Shown one piece after another: positions 27,328 through 37,637 of a stretch of DNA of 64,000 nt. The notes below the pieces were generated by a model that did no database searches, was not told the origin of the DNA, and worked only from the letters and a program-made list of their open reading frames with translations. Origin of the DNA: Cupriavidus consociatus. Its GTDB lineage: Bacteria > Pseudomonadota > Gammaproteobacteria > Burkholderiales > Burkholderiaceae. The translations under genes were made by a program, and so were the position numbers. Each line of letters starts with the position of its first letter. Within the stretch, counting starts at the first letter, position 1. The DNA is taken from the NCBI RefSeq assembly GCF_017814975.1, contig NZ_JAGIQA010000011.1:1-64000 (forward strand), in the 5' to 3' direction.

Positions 27328-27777
27328 GAGTAGCCTGTATCGGAATGCCTGCCATTCTTCCGGAATCGCAGGCCAGCAAAGGGCCGAAAAAAAGGGGGAA
27401 ACCCTTTCAGCTTGGCCGTTTGAGCGGAAAGGGGGCAGGCATGGCTACGCTAGCGGGCGCTTTGTGGTGCGCGCCTGCAGGGGGGTTAACGATTGTTGGC
27501 GGGGGAACTTGAGGTTTGGAGGGGAGGGGCTATTGGGCCGCAGCAAAGAGGCGCCCAGCCGCAGCAAATCCACCCCAACCCTCATTCCCTACTACGCTAC
27601 TCAGGTAGCCCCCATGCAACTCCCCACGGTCTTACATCCAAAAACCCATTGATTTACATAGATTTTCCAACTTCAACTCTTATATAAGATATAAGACATT
27701 TGACCAGAACCCGGCGAAGGACTACAATCGCGACGTCAACAGAAGATTTTCTAAACCTAATTACTCAGCAGGTTCCC
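27328..27777. other. divergent region between fliL and acnB
   Basis: These 450 bases carry no supported gene. The left part is the presumed promoter/leader of fliL, including a weak minus-strand hairpin AAAGGG/CCCTTT at 27391-27407 with a T run. The right 120 bases are AT-rich and form the acnB promoter region with a palindrome at 27678-27689. Confidence 0.5.
27678..27696. promoter_or_regulatory. AT-rich palindrome upstream of acnB
   Basis: TCTTATATAAGA is a perfect 12-bp palindrome (27678-27689), and ATATAAGA repeats again to 27696. It lies about 80 bases before the acnB ATG. It is a candidate operator for a GntR-type or other TCA-cycle regulator; no such regulator is adjacent. Confidence 0.4.
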
Positions 27778-30381
27778 ATGCTTGAAAACTATCGCGCACA
27801 TGTGGCCGAGCGCGCCGCGCTTGGTATCCCTCCTCTGCCCCTGACCGCCAAGCAGACGGCCGAGCTGATCGAACTGCTGAAGAACCCGCCCGCCGGCGAA
27901 GAGCAGAACCTGGTCGAGCTGATCACCAACCGCGTCCCCGCCGGCGTGGACGATGCCGCCAAGGTCAAGGCCTCCTATCTGGCCGCTGTCGCCCTGGGCA
28001 AGGAAACGTGCGCGCTGATCTCCCGCGCCAAGGCTACCGAGCTGCTCGGCACCATGCTGGGCGGCTACAACATCTCGCCGCTGATCGAGCTGCTGGACGA
28101 CGCCGAAGTCGGCACCGTCGCCGCCGACGCGCTGAAGAAGACCCTGCTGATGTTCGACGCCTTCCACGACGTGAAGGAAAAGGCCGACAAGGGCAACGCC
28201 AACGCCAAGGCCGTGCTGCAGAGCTGGGCCGACGCCGAGTGGTTCACCAGCCGTCCGGAAGTCCCGCAAAGCCTGACCATCACCGTGTTCAAGGTGCCGG
28301 GCGAAACCAATACCGACGACCTGTCGCCGGCCCCGGACGCCACCACCCGCCCGGACATCCCGATGCACGCGCTGGCGATGCTGAAGAACAAGCGCGAAGG
28401 CGCGGCGTTCCAGCCGGAAGAAGACGGCAAGCGCGGCCCGGTCAAGTTCATCGAATCGCTGAAGGAAAAGGGCCACCTGGTCGCCTACGTCGGCGACGTG
28501 GTCGGTACCGGTTCCTCGCGCAAGTCCGCCACCAACTCGGTGCTGTGGTTCACCGGTGAAGACATCCCCTTCATCCCGAACAAGCGCTTCGGCGGCGTGT
28601 GCCTGGGCAACAAGATCGCCCCGATCTTCTACAACACCATGGAAGATGCCGGCGCGCTGCCGATCGAGCTGGACGTGTCGCAGATGGAAATGGGCGACGT
28701 GGTCGAGCTGCGCCCGTATGAAGGCAAGGCCCTGAAGAACGGCGCCGTGATCGCCGAGTTCAAGGTCAAGTCCGACGTGCTGTTTGATGAAGTCCGCGCC
28801 GGTGGCCGTATTCCGCTGATCGTCGGCCGTGGCCTGACCGCCAAGGCGCGCGAGGCGCTGGGCCTGGCCCCGTCGACGCTGTTCCGCCTGCCGCAGAACC
28901 CGGCCGACACCGGCAAGGGCTTCACGCTGGCGCAGAAGATGGTCGGCCGCGCCTGCGGCCTGCCGGAAGTGAATGGGCAACAGCGGGGCATCCGCCCGAA
29001 CACCTACTGCGAACCGAAGATGACCTCGGTGGGCTCGCAGGACACCACCGGCCCGATGACCCGCGACGAGCTGAAGGACCTGGCTTGCCTGGGCTTCTCG
29101 GCCGACCTGGTGATGCAGTCGTTCTGCCACACCGCCGCCTATCCGAAGCCGGTTGACGTCAAGACCCACCACACCCTGCCCGAGTTCATCAGCACCCGCG
29201 GCGGCATCTCGCTGCGCCCGGGCGACGGCGTGATCCACTCGTGGCTGAACCGCATGCTGCTGCCCGACACCGTCGGCACCGGCGGCGACTCGCACACCCG
29301 CTTCCCGATCGGCATCAGCTTCCCCGCAGGCTCGGGCCTGGTGGCCTTTGCCGCCGCCACCGGCGTGATGCCGCTGGACATGCCGGAATCGGTGCTGGTC
29401 CGCTTCAAGGGCAAGATGCAGCCGGGCGTGACGCTGCGCGACCTGGTCAACGCGATCCCGCTGTACGCGATCAAGCAAGACCTGCTGACCGTGGCCAAGC
29501 AAGGCAAGAAGAACATCTTCTCGGGCCGCATCCTGGAAATCGAAGGCCTGCCCGACCTGAAGGTCGAGCAAGCGTTCGAACTGTCGGATGCTTCCGCCGA
29601 GCGTTCGGCCGCCGGTTGCTCGGTGCGCCTGAACAAGGAACCGATCATCGAATACATCAACAGCAACATCACGCTGCTGAAGTGGATGATCGCCCAGGGC
29701 TACCAGGACCCGCGCAGCCTGCAGCGCCGTATCAAGGCCATGGAAGCGTGGCTGGCCGATCCGAAGCTGCTGGAGCCGGATGCCGACGCCGAGTACGCCG
29801 CCGTGATCGAGATCGACCTGGCCGACGTGCACGAGCCGATCGTGGCCTGCCCGAACGACCCGGACGACGTCAAGACCCTGTCGGACGTGGCCGGCGCCAA
29901 GATCGACGAAGTCTTCATCGGTTCGTGCATGACCAACATCGGCCACTTCCGCGCAGCTTCCAAGCTGCTGGAGGGCAAGCGCGACATCCCGGTCAAGCTG
30001 TGGGTGGCCCCGCCGACCAAGATGGACCAGAAGCAGCTGACCGAGGAAGGCCACTACGGCGTGTTCGGCACCGCCGGTGCCCGCACCGAAATGCCGGGCT
30101 GCTCGCTGTGCATGGGCAACCAGGCACAGGTGCGTGAAGGCGCGACCGTGATGTCGACCTCGACCCGCAACTTCCCGAACCGCCTGGGCAAGAACACCAA
30201 CGTGTACCTGGGTTCCGCCGAACTGGCGGCGATCTGCTCGCGTCTGGGCCGCATCCCGACCAAGGACGAGTACATGGCCGATATTGGCGTCATCAACCAG
30301 AATGGCGACAAGATCTACAAGTACATGAACTTCGACCAGATCGAGGACTTCAAGGAAGTGGCTGACCAGGTGACGGTGTAA
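27778..30381 (+). CDS. acnB: bifunctional aconitate hydratase 2 / 2-methylisocitrate dehydratase
   Basis: An 867-residue cytoplasmic [4Fe-4S] enzyme that interconverts citrate and isocitrate in the TCA cycle, and often acts on 2-methylcitrate. It has the AcnB order: helical HEAT-like N-terminal domain ([22 protein letters not shown]), the swivelling domain ([24 protein letters not shown]), then the aconitase core. The cluster cysteines are in [10 protein letters not shown] (about 717) and PGCSLCMGN (775 and 778). The start at MLENYR is the family start; an upstream frame from 27700 is unlikely. A strong terminator follows. The gene stands alone. Confidence 0.96.
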   Translation: MLENYRAHVAERAALGIPPLPLTAKQTAELIELLKNPPAGEEQNLVELITNRVPAGVDDAAKVKASYLAAVALGKETCALISRAKATELLGTMLGGYNISPLIELLDDAEVGTVAADALKKTLLMFDAFHDVKEKADKGNANAKAVLQSWADAEWFTSRPEVPQSLTITVFKVPGETNTDDLSPAPDATTRPDIPMHALAMLKNKREGAAFQPEEDGKRGPVKFIESLKEKGHLVAYVGDVVGTGSSRKSATNSVLWFTGEDIPFIPNKRFGGVCLGNKIAPIFYNTMEDAGALPIELDVSQMEMGDVVELRPYEGKALKNGAVIAEFKVKSDVLFDEVRAGGRIPLIVGRGLTAKAREALGLAPSTLFRLPQNPADTGKGFTLAQKMVGRACGLPEVNGQQRGIRPNTYCEPKMTSVGSQDTTGPMTRDELKDLACLGFSADLVMQSFCHTAAYPKPVDVKTHHTLPEFISTRGGISLRPGDGVIHSWLNRMLLPDTVGTGGDSHTRFPIGISFPAGSGLVAFAAATGVMPLDMPESVLVRFKGKMQPGVTLRDLVNAIPLYAIKQDLLTVAKQGKKNIFSGRILEIEGLPDLKVEQAFELSDASAERSAAGCSVRLNKEPIIEYINSNITLLKWMIAQGYQDPRSLQRRIKAMEAWLADPKLLEPDADAEYAAVIEIDLADVHEPIVACPNDPDDVKTLSDVAGAKIDEVFIGSCMTNIGHFRAASKLLEGKRDIPVKLWVAPPTKMDQKQLTEEGHYGVFGTAGARTEMPGCSLCMGNQAQVREGATVMSTSTRNFPNRLGKNTNVYLGSAELAAICSRLGRIPTKDEYMADIGVINQNGDKIYKYMNFDQIEDFKEVADQVTV

Positions 30382-30415
30382 GCCGAGTAGCCAGATTGGA
30401 ATGAAGAAGAAGAAG

Positions 30416-30439
30416 AAGGGGCCCTGCGGGGCCCCTTTT
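30416..30439 (+). terminator. intrinsic terminator after acnB
   Basis: AAGGGGCC and GGCCCCTT (30416-30423 with 30430-30437) form an 8-bp stem that ends in TTTT. It starts 35 bases after the acnB stop. Confidence 0.85.
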
Positions 30440-30545
30440 GTGTCTGGAGCGGGGCGCCGGCACGGATTGCGCCGGCGGGCTATCATCCTCCGTTTCAGCC
30501 ATCCGTTGCCCGCCGTGCCGCGGGCAGCGCACCACTGGAGCCCAC

Positions 30546-31250
30546 GTGCCAGAGCTTTCCGACTACCCGATCACCCGCAAATGGCCGGCGCAGCATCCCG
30601 AGCGCATCCAGCTCTATTCGCTGCCGACGCCCAACGGCGTCAAGGCATCGATCATGCTCGAAGAGACCGGCCTGCCGTATGAACCGCACCTGGTGCGCTT
30701 CGACACCGACGACCAGCTCTCGCCGGAATTCCTGTCGCTCAACCCGAACAACAAGATCCCCGCGATCCTCGATCCTGACGGCCCGGGCGGCAAGCCGCTG
30801 GCGCTGTTCGAATCGGGCGCGATCCTGCTGTACCTGGCCGACAAGTCGGGCAAGCTGATCCCGGCCGATCCGGCACGGCGCTACGAAACCATCCAGTGGC
30901 TGATGTTCCAGATGGGCGGCATCGGGCCGATGTTCGGGCAGGTCGGCTTCTTCCACAAATTCGCCGGCAAGGCCTATGAAGACAAGCGCCCGCGCGACCG
31001 CTACGTGGCGGAAAGCCGGCGCCTGCTCAGCGTGCTCGAGCAGCGCCTGGCAGGACGCGCGTGGATCATGGGCGACGAGTACACCATTGCAGACATCGCC
31101 ACCTTTCCGTGGGTGCGCAACCTGGTGGGCTTCTACGAGGCAGGCGACCTGGTCGGCTTCAAGGACTTCGTCAACGTGGGGCGCGTGCTGGAGGCGTTCG
31201 TGCAGCGCCCGGCGGTGGTGAAGGGGCTGGATACGCCGCATCGCGGCTGA
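30546..31250 (+). CDS. glutathione S-transferase (Nu-class/YghU-like)
   Basis: A 234-residue GST. The start is a GTG (GTGCCAGAGCTTTCC) with TGGAGC about 7 bases upstream; no in-frame ATG fits. The thioredoxin-like domain has [32 protein letters not shown] and the cis-Pro segment [15 protein letters not shown]. Nu-class members use the TPNG threonine/asparagine, not a Tyr or Cys. [18 protein letters not shown] binds glutathione. The C-terminal helical domain has [19 protein letters not shown]. coli YghU and YfcG, of this type, have disulfide-reductase activity with glutathione; the same is likely here. Confidence 0.88.
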   Translation: MPELSDYPITRKWPAQHPERIQLYSLPTPNGVKASIMLEETGLPYEPHLVRFDTDDQLSPEFLSLNPNNKIPAILDPDGPGGKPLALFESGAILLYLADKSGKLIPADPARRYETIQWLMFQMGGIGPMFGQVGFFHKFAGKAYEDKRPRDRYVAESRRLLSVLEQRLAGRAWIMGDEYTIADIATFPWVRNLVGFYEAGDLVGFKDFVNVGRVLEAFVQRPAVVKGLDTPHRG

Positions 31251-31384
31251 GCGCCGGCATGCGGTCGGGCCGGCGTGGGCGTTGTCCTACACCGGGCCTT
31301 CCCGGGGGCCTACAGGGGGGCGGCGACACGCAACCTATAGTCCAGAAGCGGGCGCATCCCTGCCTCGCCCGAGGAGTCCGGACC

Positions 31385-32728
31385 ATGCCGCTGCCCAAGC
31401 CCTTCCCGTCTTCTTCCCGCTTGTGCGGCGCAGCGCTGCTGGCGGGTGCCGCCGCGGCGCTGGGCGCGTGCGGCGAATCGGCCAAGCTGCCTTCCGAGGC
31501 AGGCTTCGGACCCACGCCGCAACTGCCGCCGCCGAACCAGACCGCCATCCCCACCGTCAAGATCGCACCCGCAGTCGGCTGGGCCGAAGGCCAGCGCCCG
31601 GTGCCGGCCGAGGGCATGGCGGTGACCGCCTTCGCCGACAAGCTCGATCATCCGCGCTGGGTCTATGTGCTGCCCAACGGCGACGTGCTGGTGGCCGAGA
31701 GCAATGCGCCGCCCAAGCCCGACGACGGCAAGGGCATCAAGGGCTGGATCATGAAGAAGGTGATGAAGCGCGCCGGCGCCGGCACGCCCAGCGCCAACCG
31801 CATCACGCTGCTGCGCGACAGCAACGGCGACGGCGTGGCCGACCAGCGCTCGATCTTCCTGAAGGACATCAACTCGCCGTTCGGCATGGTGCTGGTCGGC
31901 AACGATTTCTATGTGGCTGCCACCGACGCGGTGCTGCGCTTCCCGTACCGGCCCGGGCAGACCCAGATCGCCGCGGCGCCGCAGAAAGTGGTGGACCTGC
32001 CCGGCGGGCCGCTCAACCACCACTGGACCAAGAACATCATCGCCAGCCGCGACGGCAGCAAGCTCTACGTGACCGTGGGCTCGAACAGCAACGTGGCCGA
32101 GCACGGCATGGACAAGGAAGCGGGCCGCGCCGCCATCTGGGAGGTCGATCCCGGGAACGGCTCGCACCGCATCTTTGCCAGCGGCCTGCGCAATCCCAAC
32201 GGCATGGCATGGGAGCCGGTCACCGGCGCGCTGTGGACCGCGGTCAACGAGCGCGACGAGATCGGCAGCGACCTGGTGCCGGACTACATCACCACGGTGC
32301 GCGACGGCGGCTTCTACGGCTGGCCGTACAGCTACTTCGGCCAGAACGTCGACGAGCGCGTCAAGCCGCCGGCGCCTGACCTGGTGGCGAGGGCGATCGT
32401 GCCCGACTACGCGGTCGGCGCGCATACCGCCCCGCTGGGACTCGCGGCTGCCGCCGGCAACAGCCTGCCGGCGCGCTTCAGCGAGGGCATGTTCGTGGGC
32501 CAGCACGGGTCCTGGAACCGGCGGCCGCTGGCGGGGTACAAGGTCATCTTCGTGCCGTTCAGCAATGGCCGGCCGAACGGCATGCCCTTTGACGTGCTGA
32601 CGGGTTTTGTCGACGGCGAGGGCAATGCGCGCGGCCGGCCCGTGGGCGTGGCGATCGACAAGGGCGGCGGGCTGCTGGTGGCGGACGACGTCGGCAATGT
32701 CGTCTGGCGTGTGAGCGGGGCGAAATAG
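31385..32728 (+). CDS. PQQ-type sugar dehydrogenase (L-sorbosone dehydrogenase-like) lipoprotein
   Basis: A 447-residue exported beta-propeller oxidoreductase of the glucose/sorbosone dehydrogenase family. A lipoprotein signal ends in ALGAC (Cys about 29), so it is probably anchored on the periplasmic side. Family motifs are [102 protein letters not shown] and [11 protein letters not shown]. The insertion [17 protein letters not shown] is typical of the subgroup with a helical insert. GAGGAGTCC supports the start. Substrate and PQQ dependence are family inference. Confidence 0.87.
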   Translation: MPLPKPFPSSSRLCGAALLAGAAAALGACGESAKLPSEAGFGPTPQLPPPNQTAIPTVKIAPAVGWAEGQRPVPAEGMAVTAFADKLDHPRWVYVLPNGDVLVAESNAPPKPDDGKGIKGWIMKKVMKRAGAGTPSANRITLLRDSNGDGVADQRSIFLKDINSPFGMVLVGNDFYVAATDAVLRFPYRPGQTQIAAAPQKVVDLPGGPLNHHWTKNIIASRDGSKLYVTVGSNSNVAEHGMDKEAGRAAIWEVDPGNGSHRIFASGLRNPNGMAWEPVTGALWTAVNERDEIGSDLVPDYITTVRDGGFYGWPYSYFGQNVDERVKPPAPDLVARAIVPDYAVGAHTAPLGLAAAAGNSLPARFSEGMFVGQHGSWNRRPLAGYKVIFVPFSNGRPNGMPFDVLTGFVDGEGNARGRPVGVAIDKGGGLLVADDVGNVVWRVSGAK

Positions 32729-32878
32729 CGGCTGTTCCCATGCCGCCGGCGGGCCATCGCCAGGCCATTGAGCTGGCGCCGCGCTGACTATACTTCGCTT
32801 GGGGGGCGCGGCGCATCAATCGTGCCTGCTTCGTCCCGCCCAAACCGCAGCCTGGACACCGACGCCTGGGAGGGGGGC

Positions 32879-33703
32879 ATGGATCACACCGGAGATTCGT
32901 TTCGCGCCTTTGAGCTGGCTGGCTGGGAAGACCCCGAAGTCGTCAGCCGCTACCAGGAGCACCTGTCGCACGTGACCCGGCAATCGATCGAGGCGCTGCT
33001 GGACGAGGCGCGCGCCGGCAGCGGGCTGCGTGTGCTCGATGTCGCCAGCGGCTCGGGCCATATCGCCGCGGCGGCGGCGCGGCGCGGCGCCGAGGCCATC
33101 GGCATCGATTTCTCGCTGGCGCAGGTGGAGCTGGCGCGCAAGCTTTATCCCGACATCGACTACCAGCAGGCCGACGCGCAGGCGCTGCCCTTCGGCGACG
33201 CCAGCTTCGATGTCGTGGTCAACGGGTTCGGCATGTGCCACCTTTCCGATCCCGATGCCGCGCTGCGCGAAGCGTTCCGCGTGTTGCGCCCCGGCGGTCG
33301 CATCGCCTTCACGGTGTGGGATGCCCCCGAACGCGCGGTGGGCTTCGGCGCGGTCTATGCCGCCATCCGCGCCTATGGCTCGATGGAGGTCGACCTGCCG
33401 GCGGGGCCCAATTTCTTTCTCTTCAGCGATCCCAACGAGTGCCGCAACGCCTTGCAGCAGGCCGGCTTTGTCGCCCCGACGTGCCGGAACGTGCATCAGG
33501 TGTGGCGCTTTTCCACGCCGGACCAGCTGTTCGATGCGCTCGCGCAAGGCACCGTGCGCGCCGCCGCCACGCTGCGCGCGCAGACCCCGCGGGCGCGCGA
33601 CGAGATCCGGGCGGTGCTGCGCGGCACGGTCGCCGGCTATATGCGCGGCAGCGGCTTCGAGGTGCCGATGCCGGCGGTGCTGGCCGCCGCGGTGAAGCCC
33701 TGA
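32879..33703 (+). CDS. class I SAM-dependent methyltransferase
   Basis: A 274-residue methyltransferase with motif I GLRVLDVASGSGHIAAAAARRGAEAIGIDFS (SAM-binding, about 50-78), motif II DYQQADAQALPFGDASFDVVVNGFG and motif III LREAFRVLRPGGRIAFTVWD. These are typical of the UbiE/Coq5-like Methyltransf_11 group. GGGAGGGGGGC precedes the ATG. It converges with an AraC regulator gene. The substrate cannot be predicted from the C-terminal half. Confidence 0.85.
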   Translation: MDHTGDSFRAFELAGWEDPEVVSRYQEHLSHVTRQSIEALLDEARAGSGLRVLDVASGSGHIAAAAARRGAEAIGIDFSLAQVELARKLYPDIDYQQADAQALPFGDASFDVVVNGFGMCHLSDPDAALREAFRVLRPGGRIAFTVWDAPERAVGFGAVYAAIRAYGSMEVDLPAGPNFFLFSDPNECRNALQQAGFVAPTCRNVHQVWRFSTPDQLFDALAQGTVRAAATLRAQTPRARDEIRAVLRGTVAGYMRGSGFEVPMPAVLAAAVKP

Positions 33704-33732
33704 ACCGGCGGCGCGCGCCGCCGACCGTCACC

Positions 33733-34572
33733 TCAACGCAGCACGCGCCTGCGGCGCGCCATGAAGTCGCGCGGGGTTTGCCCGAGCGCGCGGCGGAACA
33801 TGGTCGAGAACGCGCCCGCGTGGGCGTAGCCGGTTTCCGCGGCCACATGCGCCAGCGGCCGGCCGCGGCTCATCAGGTCGATCGCATGGGCCAGGCGCAA
33901 CTGCTGGCGCCAGCTGCCGAAGCTGGTCTTCAGCTCGCTTTCGAACAGCCGCGCCAGTGTCCGCTCGCTGGCGCCGGTGCGAGCCGCCCATTCGGACAGC
34001 GTCAGGCTGGAGCCGGGATCTTCCATCAGCGCGTGGCACAGCGCCTGCAGCCGCCGGTCCGACGGCAGCGCGAGCCCCAGTGACAGCGTGGGCGCGGCCG
34101 CCAGCTCCTCCACCAGCAGGCTGGCGCAGAGCTGGCGGCGGCGTTCGCCGAGCGAGTCGTCGTGGGCCAGGGCTTCCATCAGCTCGCGCAATAGCGGCGA
34201 CACCTCCAGCACCACGCATGAGTCGGCCGACAGCGCGCAGGCCTGCGGCGCGATATAGCAGGCATAGAAGCGCACCGTGCCCAGCACCACCACGTTGTGC
34301 TCCACATCGGGCGGGATCCAGACCGCGCGCATCGCCGGCACCAGCCATGCGGTCCCGCCGGCGGTGATGCGCAAGCTGCCGCTGATCGGGAACGACAGCT
34401 GGCCCCACGGATGGCGGTGCGGGTGGATCACCGCGTTGGGAGGCGGGCGGCGCAGATGCGCGATGACCGGATCGGAGGCGCTGGGACGTGCGCGCGGCAC
34501 CGGCGAGTAGACGGGGCGGCGGCGGGCCGGGGCGGCAGGCAATGCAGGAGTGGGGGCGACGGCGCGTGGCAT
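33733..34572 (-). CDS. AraC family transcriptional regulator
   Basis: A 279-residue regulator with an N-terminal cupin-like sensor domain (NAVIHPHRHPWGQLSFPISGSLRITAGGTAWLVPAMRAVWIPPDVEHNVVV) and a C-terminal double helix-turn-helix (LSEWAARTGASERTLARLFESELKTSFGSWRQQLRLAHAIDLMSRGRPLAHVAAETGYAHAGAFSTMFRRALGQTPRDFM). It is divergent from the DASS-like permease gene at 34740 with a 167-base gap and probably controls it. Confidence 0.88.
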   Translation of the reverse strand: MPRAVAPTPALPAAPARRRPVYSPVPRARPSASDPVIAHLRRPPPNAVIHPHRHPWGQLSFPISGSLRITAGGTAWLVPAMRAVWIPPDVEHNVVVLGTVRFYACYIAPQACALSADSCVVLEVSPLLRELMEALAHDDSLGERRRQLCASLLVEELAAAPTLSLGLALPSDRRLQALCHALMEDPGSSLTLSEWAARTGASERTLARLFESELKTSFGSWRQQLRLAHAIDLMSRGRPLAHVAAETGYAHAGAFSTMFRRALGQTPRDFMARRRRVLR

Positions 34573-34739
34573 GAAATCGTAAGAAATTGCCCGATTAGTG
34601 TAACTCCGCCAAGGAAGGCCGGCCTACGATGCTGGCATGTGGCCGCGATCGGGAACAAGAGCGGCCGATTGACGAACAGGCGCCGGCCCGCCGAAATCGC
34701 GCGCGGCATGGGACCGGCCCATCGACGAGATGTTCTTCC

Positions 34740-36221
34740 ATGCCTTCATTCGTTCGCCGCGCCGCGGCGCGTTTCGGCCTGGGTGGCCAGGATGCCACGC
34801 TGGCCGCCGCCCTCCCGGTGCCGGACACCATTCCCGACCCTGGCCTGCTTCAATCCGCCAGGGCTGCCTTTGCCATCGGCGCATGCATCGCGCTGGTGCT
34901 GAGCGCCGGCCACGCCATTGACGCGCCGCCGGCGCTGGTCTGGGCCGCGGCGCTGGTGTTGTCCACCGTGTGCTGCTGGGCGCTCGGTGCGTTGCCCGAG
35001 CCCACCGCCACGCTGCTGTTCTTCCTGTGCGCGGTCGTGTTCCAGATCGCGCCGCCCAAGGTGGTGTTCAGCGGCTTTGCCTCGCCCGCGTGGTGGCTGA
35101 TGTTCGGCGGCGCCGTCACCGGCGTGGCGCTGCGCAACAGCGGGCTGGCATTGCGGCTGGCCGACGCCATCTTCCAGCGCCGGATGCACGGGTATCCGCA
35201 ACTGGTCGCGCTGGTCGCGGCCAGCGCGGTGGGCCTCGCGTTCCTGATGCCGTCCACCACCGGCCGCGTGCTGCTGCTGGTCCCGATCGTGCTGGCGCTG
35301 GCCGACCGCGTGGGGCTGGCCCCCGGCTCCAACGGCCGCATCGGCCTGGTGCTGACGGTGGCCGCGGCCAGCTATATGGCGCCGACCACCATCCTGCCCG
35401 CCAATATCCCTAACAGCGTGCTGCTGGGCGCGGCCAGCTCGCTGTACGGCATCAACCTCAGCTACGGCAGCTATCTGCTGCTGCATTTCCCGGTGCTGGG
35501 CCTGCTCAAGACCGTGGTGCTGGTCTGGCTGGTGTGCCGGCTTTTCCCGCACGACGCACCGCTGGCGGCGGCGCCGGCGGCAGCGCGCGCGCCGATGGGC
35601 CGGCAGGAGCGGCTGCTGGCGGTCATCCTGGCGATCGCCGTGGCGGGATTTGCCACCGACGCACTGCATGGCATCTCGCCGGCCTGGATTGCGCTGGCCG
35701 CAAGCATCGTCTGCCTGCTGCCGGGCGTGGGGCTGGTCTCGTCCAGGGCGCTGGCCGAACAGGTCCACCTGGTGCCGCTGCTCTATGTGGCAGGCTTCCT
35801 CGGACTTGGCGCGGTGGTGGAGTCGGCCGGACTGGGCACTGCGGTCAGCCACGCGCTGCTGCACTGGCTGCAGCTGACGCCGGGACACACGATGGTGAAC
35901 GTCGGCGCGCTCGGGGCCGTGGGCGCCAGCATGGGACTGATGACCACGCTGCCTAGCCTTCCGGCCGTGTTGTCTCCACTGGCGCGGGAGTTTGCCAGCG
36001 CCACCGGCTTGCCGACGGAGACGGTACTGATGTTGCAGGTGCCGGTGTTCTCCACGGTGTTTTTCCCCTACCAGTCGCCGCCGATCGTGATTGCGATGCA
36101 GCTGGGTGGCGTCGGGCTGCGCCATGGCACGCGGCTGTGCCTGGCATTGGCGGCCATCACGGTGGTGGTGTTGCTGCCGCTGGATTACCTGTGGTGGCGG
36201 CTGCTCGGCTACCTGCCGTGA
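34740..36221 (+). CDS. SLC13/DASS-type (anion:sodium symporter superfamily) permease
   Basis: A 493-residue integral membrane protein with about 11-12 hydrophobic helices. It shows two internal repeats of the divalent-anion symporter pattern: LAFLMPSTTGRVLLLVPIVLALADR with TTILPANIPNSVLLGAA, and MGLMTTLPSLPAVLSPLARE with PVFSTVFFPYQSPPIVIAM. These polar-breaking loops resemble the SNT motifs of DASS carriers. MPSFVRRAAAR is preferred as start, as the longer frame is unlike a membrane protein. The divergent AraC gene is the likely regulator. The transported anion is not identifiable. Confidence 0.75.
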   Translation: MPSFVRRAAARFGLGGQDATLAAALPVPDTIPDPGLLQSARAAFAIGACIALVLSAGHAIDAPPALVWAAALVLSTVCCWALGALPEPTATLLFFLCAVVFQIAPPKVVFSGFASPAWWLMFGGAVTGVALRNSGLALRLADAIFQRRMHGYPQLVALVAASAVGLAFLMPSTTGRVLLLVPIVLALADRVGLAPGSNGRIGLVLTVAAASYMAPTTILPANIPNSVLLGAASSLYGINLSYGSYLLLHFPVLGLLKTVVLVWLVCRLFPHDAPLAAAPAAARAPMGRQERLLAVILAIAVAGFATDALHGISPAWIALAASIVCLLPGVGLVSSRALAEQVHLVPLLYVAGFLGLGAVVESAGLGTAVSHALLHWLQLTPGHTMVNVGALGAVGASMGLMTTLPSLPAVLSPLAREFASATGLPTETVLMLQVPVFSTVFFPYQSPPIVIAMQLGGVGLRHGTRLCLALAAITVVVLLPLDYLWWRLLGYLP

Positions 36222-36439
36222 GCCGCAAGCTAGGTGCCAGTGTTGGATGGAGGCCGACAGCTATTGGCTGACCGTCGGTCCGGCACCAACGAAGGAGGGT
36301 CGCGAAGGCCCGGGAAAGTGGCCGACACCGCGCTGCAGGCGGCGTAGTGGTGGTGGCACGGTCGTTGCGGAATAGACAGCGAGCGCGGCGCCGATGCTCG
36401 TTGTCCCACCCGCCAGCAATGGCTTCCCGGAGAACACCG

Positions 36440-36814
36440 ATGAACCCCCAATCCCCCTGCCAACGCGGGCAGGCCGCATCGCGCCCGCAAAAGAAATTGC
36501 TGCACCGCACGCGCCGCGCCGTCGTGCTGCTGCGCGTACTGGGGCTTTGCCTGAACAGCGTCGCCTGCGCACAGGCCGAAGCCCCGCAGCCCGCCGCCCC
36601 GACGGCAGCGGCTGTCACTCCTGAACAGAAATTCGCTCCCGGCTATCTCGAGGCCGTGTCCACCGGCTATGACAATGGCGTGGCATGGCAGGAGCCGGAA
36701 GGCATCGCGCCGCTGCGGCAGCCGCGCGAGGCGCGCGGCGTGCCGGCGGGGCCGACGGCGGGCACTGTGCCGGTTGCCATGCCAGGCGCGGTGCGGGCAC
36801 AGTCGTCGCGCTGA
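36440..36814 (+). CDS. hypothetical secreted protein
   Basis: A 124-residue frame starting after CCCGGAGAACACCG, a reasonable ribosome site. A basic N-terminus (RPQKKLLHRTRRA) is followed by a hydrophobic stretch VVLLRVLGLCLNSVACAQA, like a signal peptide. The mature part is rich in alanine, proline and glycine (EAPQPAAPTAAAVTPEQKFAPGYLEAV). No domain is recognised. Coding potential is moderate and the gene could be lineage-specific. Confidence 0.5.
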   Translation: MNPQSPCQRGQAASRPQKKLLHRTRRAVVLLRVLGLCLNSVACAQAEAPQPAAPTAAAVTPEQKFAPGYLEAVSTGYDNGVAWQEPEGIAPLRQPREARGVPAGPTAGTVPVAMPGAVRAQSSR

Positions 36815-36860
36815 GGTGGCGCAAAGCTTCCCGACCAGGCTATCTGCCCGGCGCCGCAAC

Positions 36861-37265
36861 TCAGGGCGCCGCGGTCCAGTCTTCGACGCGCAGGCCCGGA
36901 TATGCGACAAAGTCGCGGACGTTGCGCGTAACCACAGTCAGGTCTTCGGCAATGGCATGTGCCGCGATCAGCTTGTCCAGTGCGTCTGCCTTGCGCTCGC
37001 GCGTAGCGGCACGGACCGGGCCGTACGCCCGCGCCGCCGCCGCATTCAGCGGCAGCACTGGTACGCGCGCGACCAGCGCCTGCAACGCGCGCCGCGCTGC
37101 CAGGGGATCGCCCGACACAGTGGCTCCGTATTCCAGTTCGGCCAGGGTGATCGCGGACAGGACCACATCTCCCTCGAAGCATTGAGCAAAGCGCTCGGCC
37201 ACATGGGGTGGCTGGTTCTTCATCAGGTAGATGCACATGTTGGTGTCGAACATATACCTGGCCAT
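36861..37265 (-). CDS. vapC: VapC family PIN-domain toxin ribonuclease
   Basis: A 134-residue PIN-domain endoribonuclease toxin. Acidic metal ligands appear at the expected places: FDTNMCIYLM (Asp7), LAELEYGA (Glu, about 43), RKADALDKLIAAHAIA (Asp) and VTRNVRDF (last Asp region). Its ATG overlaps the vapB stop by one base (TGATG). VapC proteins usually cleave initiator tRNA or other structured RNA; the target here is unknown. Confidence 0.92.
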   Translation of the reverse strand: MARYMFDTNMCIYLMKNQPPHVAERFAQCFEGDVVLSAITLAELEYGATVSGDPLAARRALQALVARVPVLPLNAAAARAYGPVRAATRERKADALDKLIAAHAIAEDLTVVTRNVRDFVAYPGLRVEDWTAAP

Positions 37266-37501
37266 CAGAACCCCTCCCGCTCAGCCTGAGTCTGGTCTTC
37301 GCGCGCATGCGCCATGAAGTCGTCCGGGAATGCGGCGAAGACGTCGAGCAGCCCGGTCAGGCGCCGCCGCGCGGGCCGAATGCGCAACTCATCGCCGATA
37401 CGCTCAATTTCCAGCGGCATGTCAGTGTCGGGATACGCCAGCTCCGCGGGGATACGCACCGCCTGGGAGTTGCCGTTGCGAAATATCCGGGTGAAAGGCA
37501 T
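37265..37501 (-). CDS. vapB: VapB family antitoxin
   Basis: A 78-residue antitoxin with an AbrB/SpoVT-type N-terminal DNA-binding region (MPFTRIFRNGNSQAVRIPAEL) and an acidic C-terminal toxin-binding tail (FPDDFMAHAREDQTQAEREGF). The ATG at 37501 is favoured: GGAA lies just upstream, while ATGs at 37513 and 37519 fall inside the operator dyad. It overlaps vapC by one base, as in a translationally coupled vapBC operon. Confidence 0.9.
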   Translation of the reverse strand: MPFTRIFRNGNSQAVRIPAELAYPDTDMPLEIERIGDELRIRPARRRLTGLLDVFAAFPDDFMAHAREDQTQAEREGF

Positions 37502-37512
37502 TGTGAGTTCCA

Positions 37513-37531
37513 TGTACATCCTGTATGTACA
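37513..37531. promoter_or_regulatory. vapBC operator
   Basis: TGTACAT, 5 bp, ATGTACA is a perfect 7-bp dyad directly before vapB. VapB/VapBC complexes autorepress through such palindromes close to the start codon. Confidence 0.7.
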
Positions 37532-37637
37532 AAGTATAGCGGCATTGGACCAGAAGTACATCCGCGTGTGTACGAGCCAATTCTCAAATTCGCCAGGCAT
37601 TGCCTACAATCCGTCACACGGCCCGAACCTCGCCACC

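Noticed and set aside
27757..30486. 909-codon frame opposite acnB
   Set aside because: Pure antisense shadow; acnB on the other strand has all cluster cysteines in frame.
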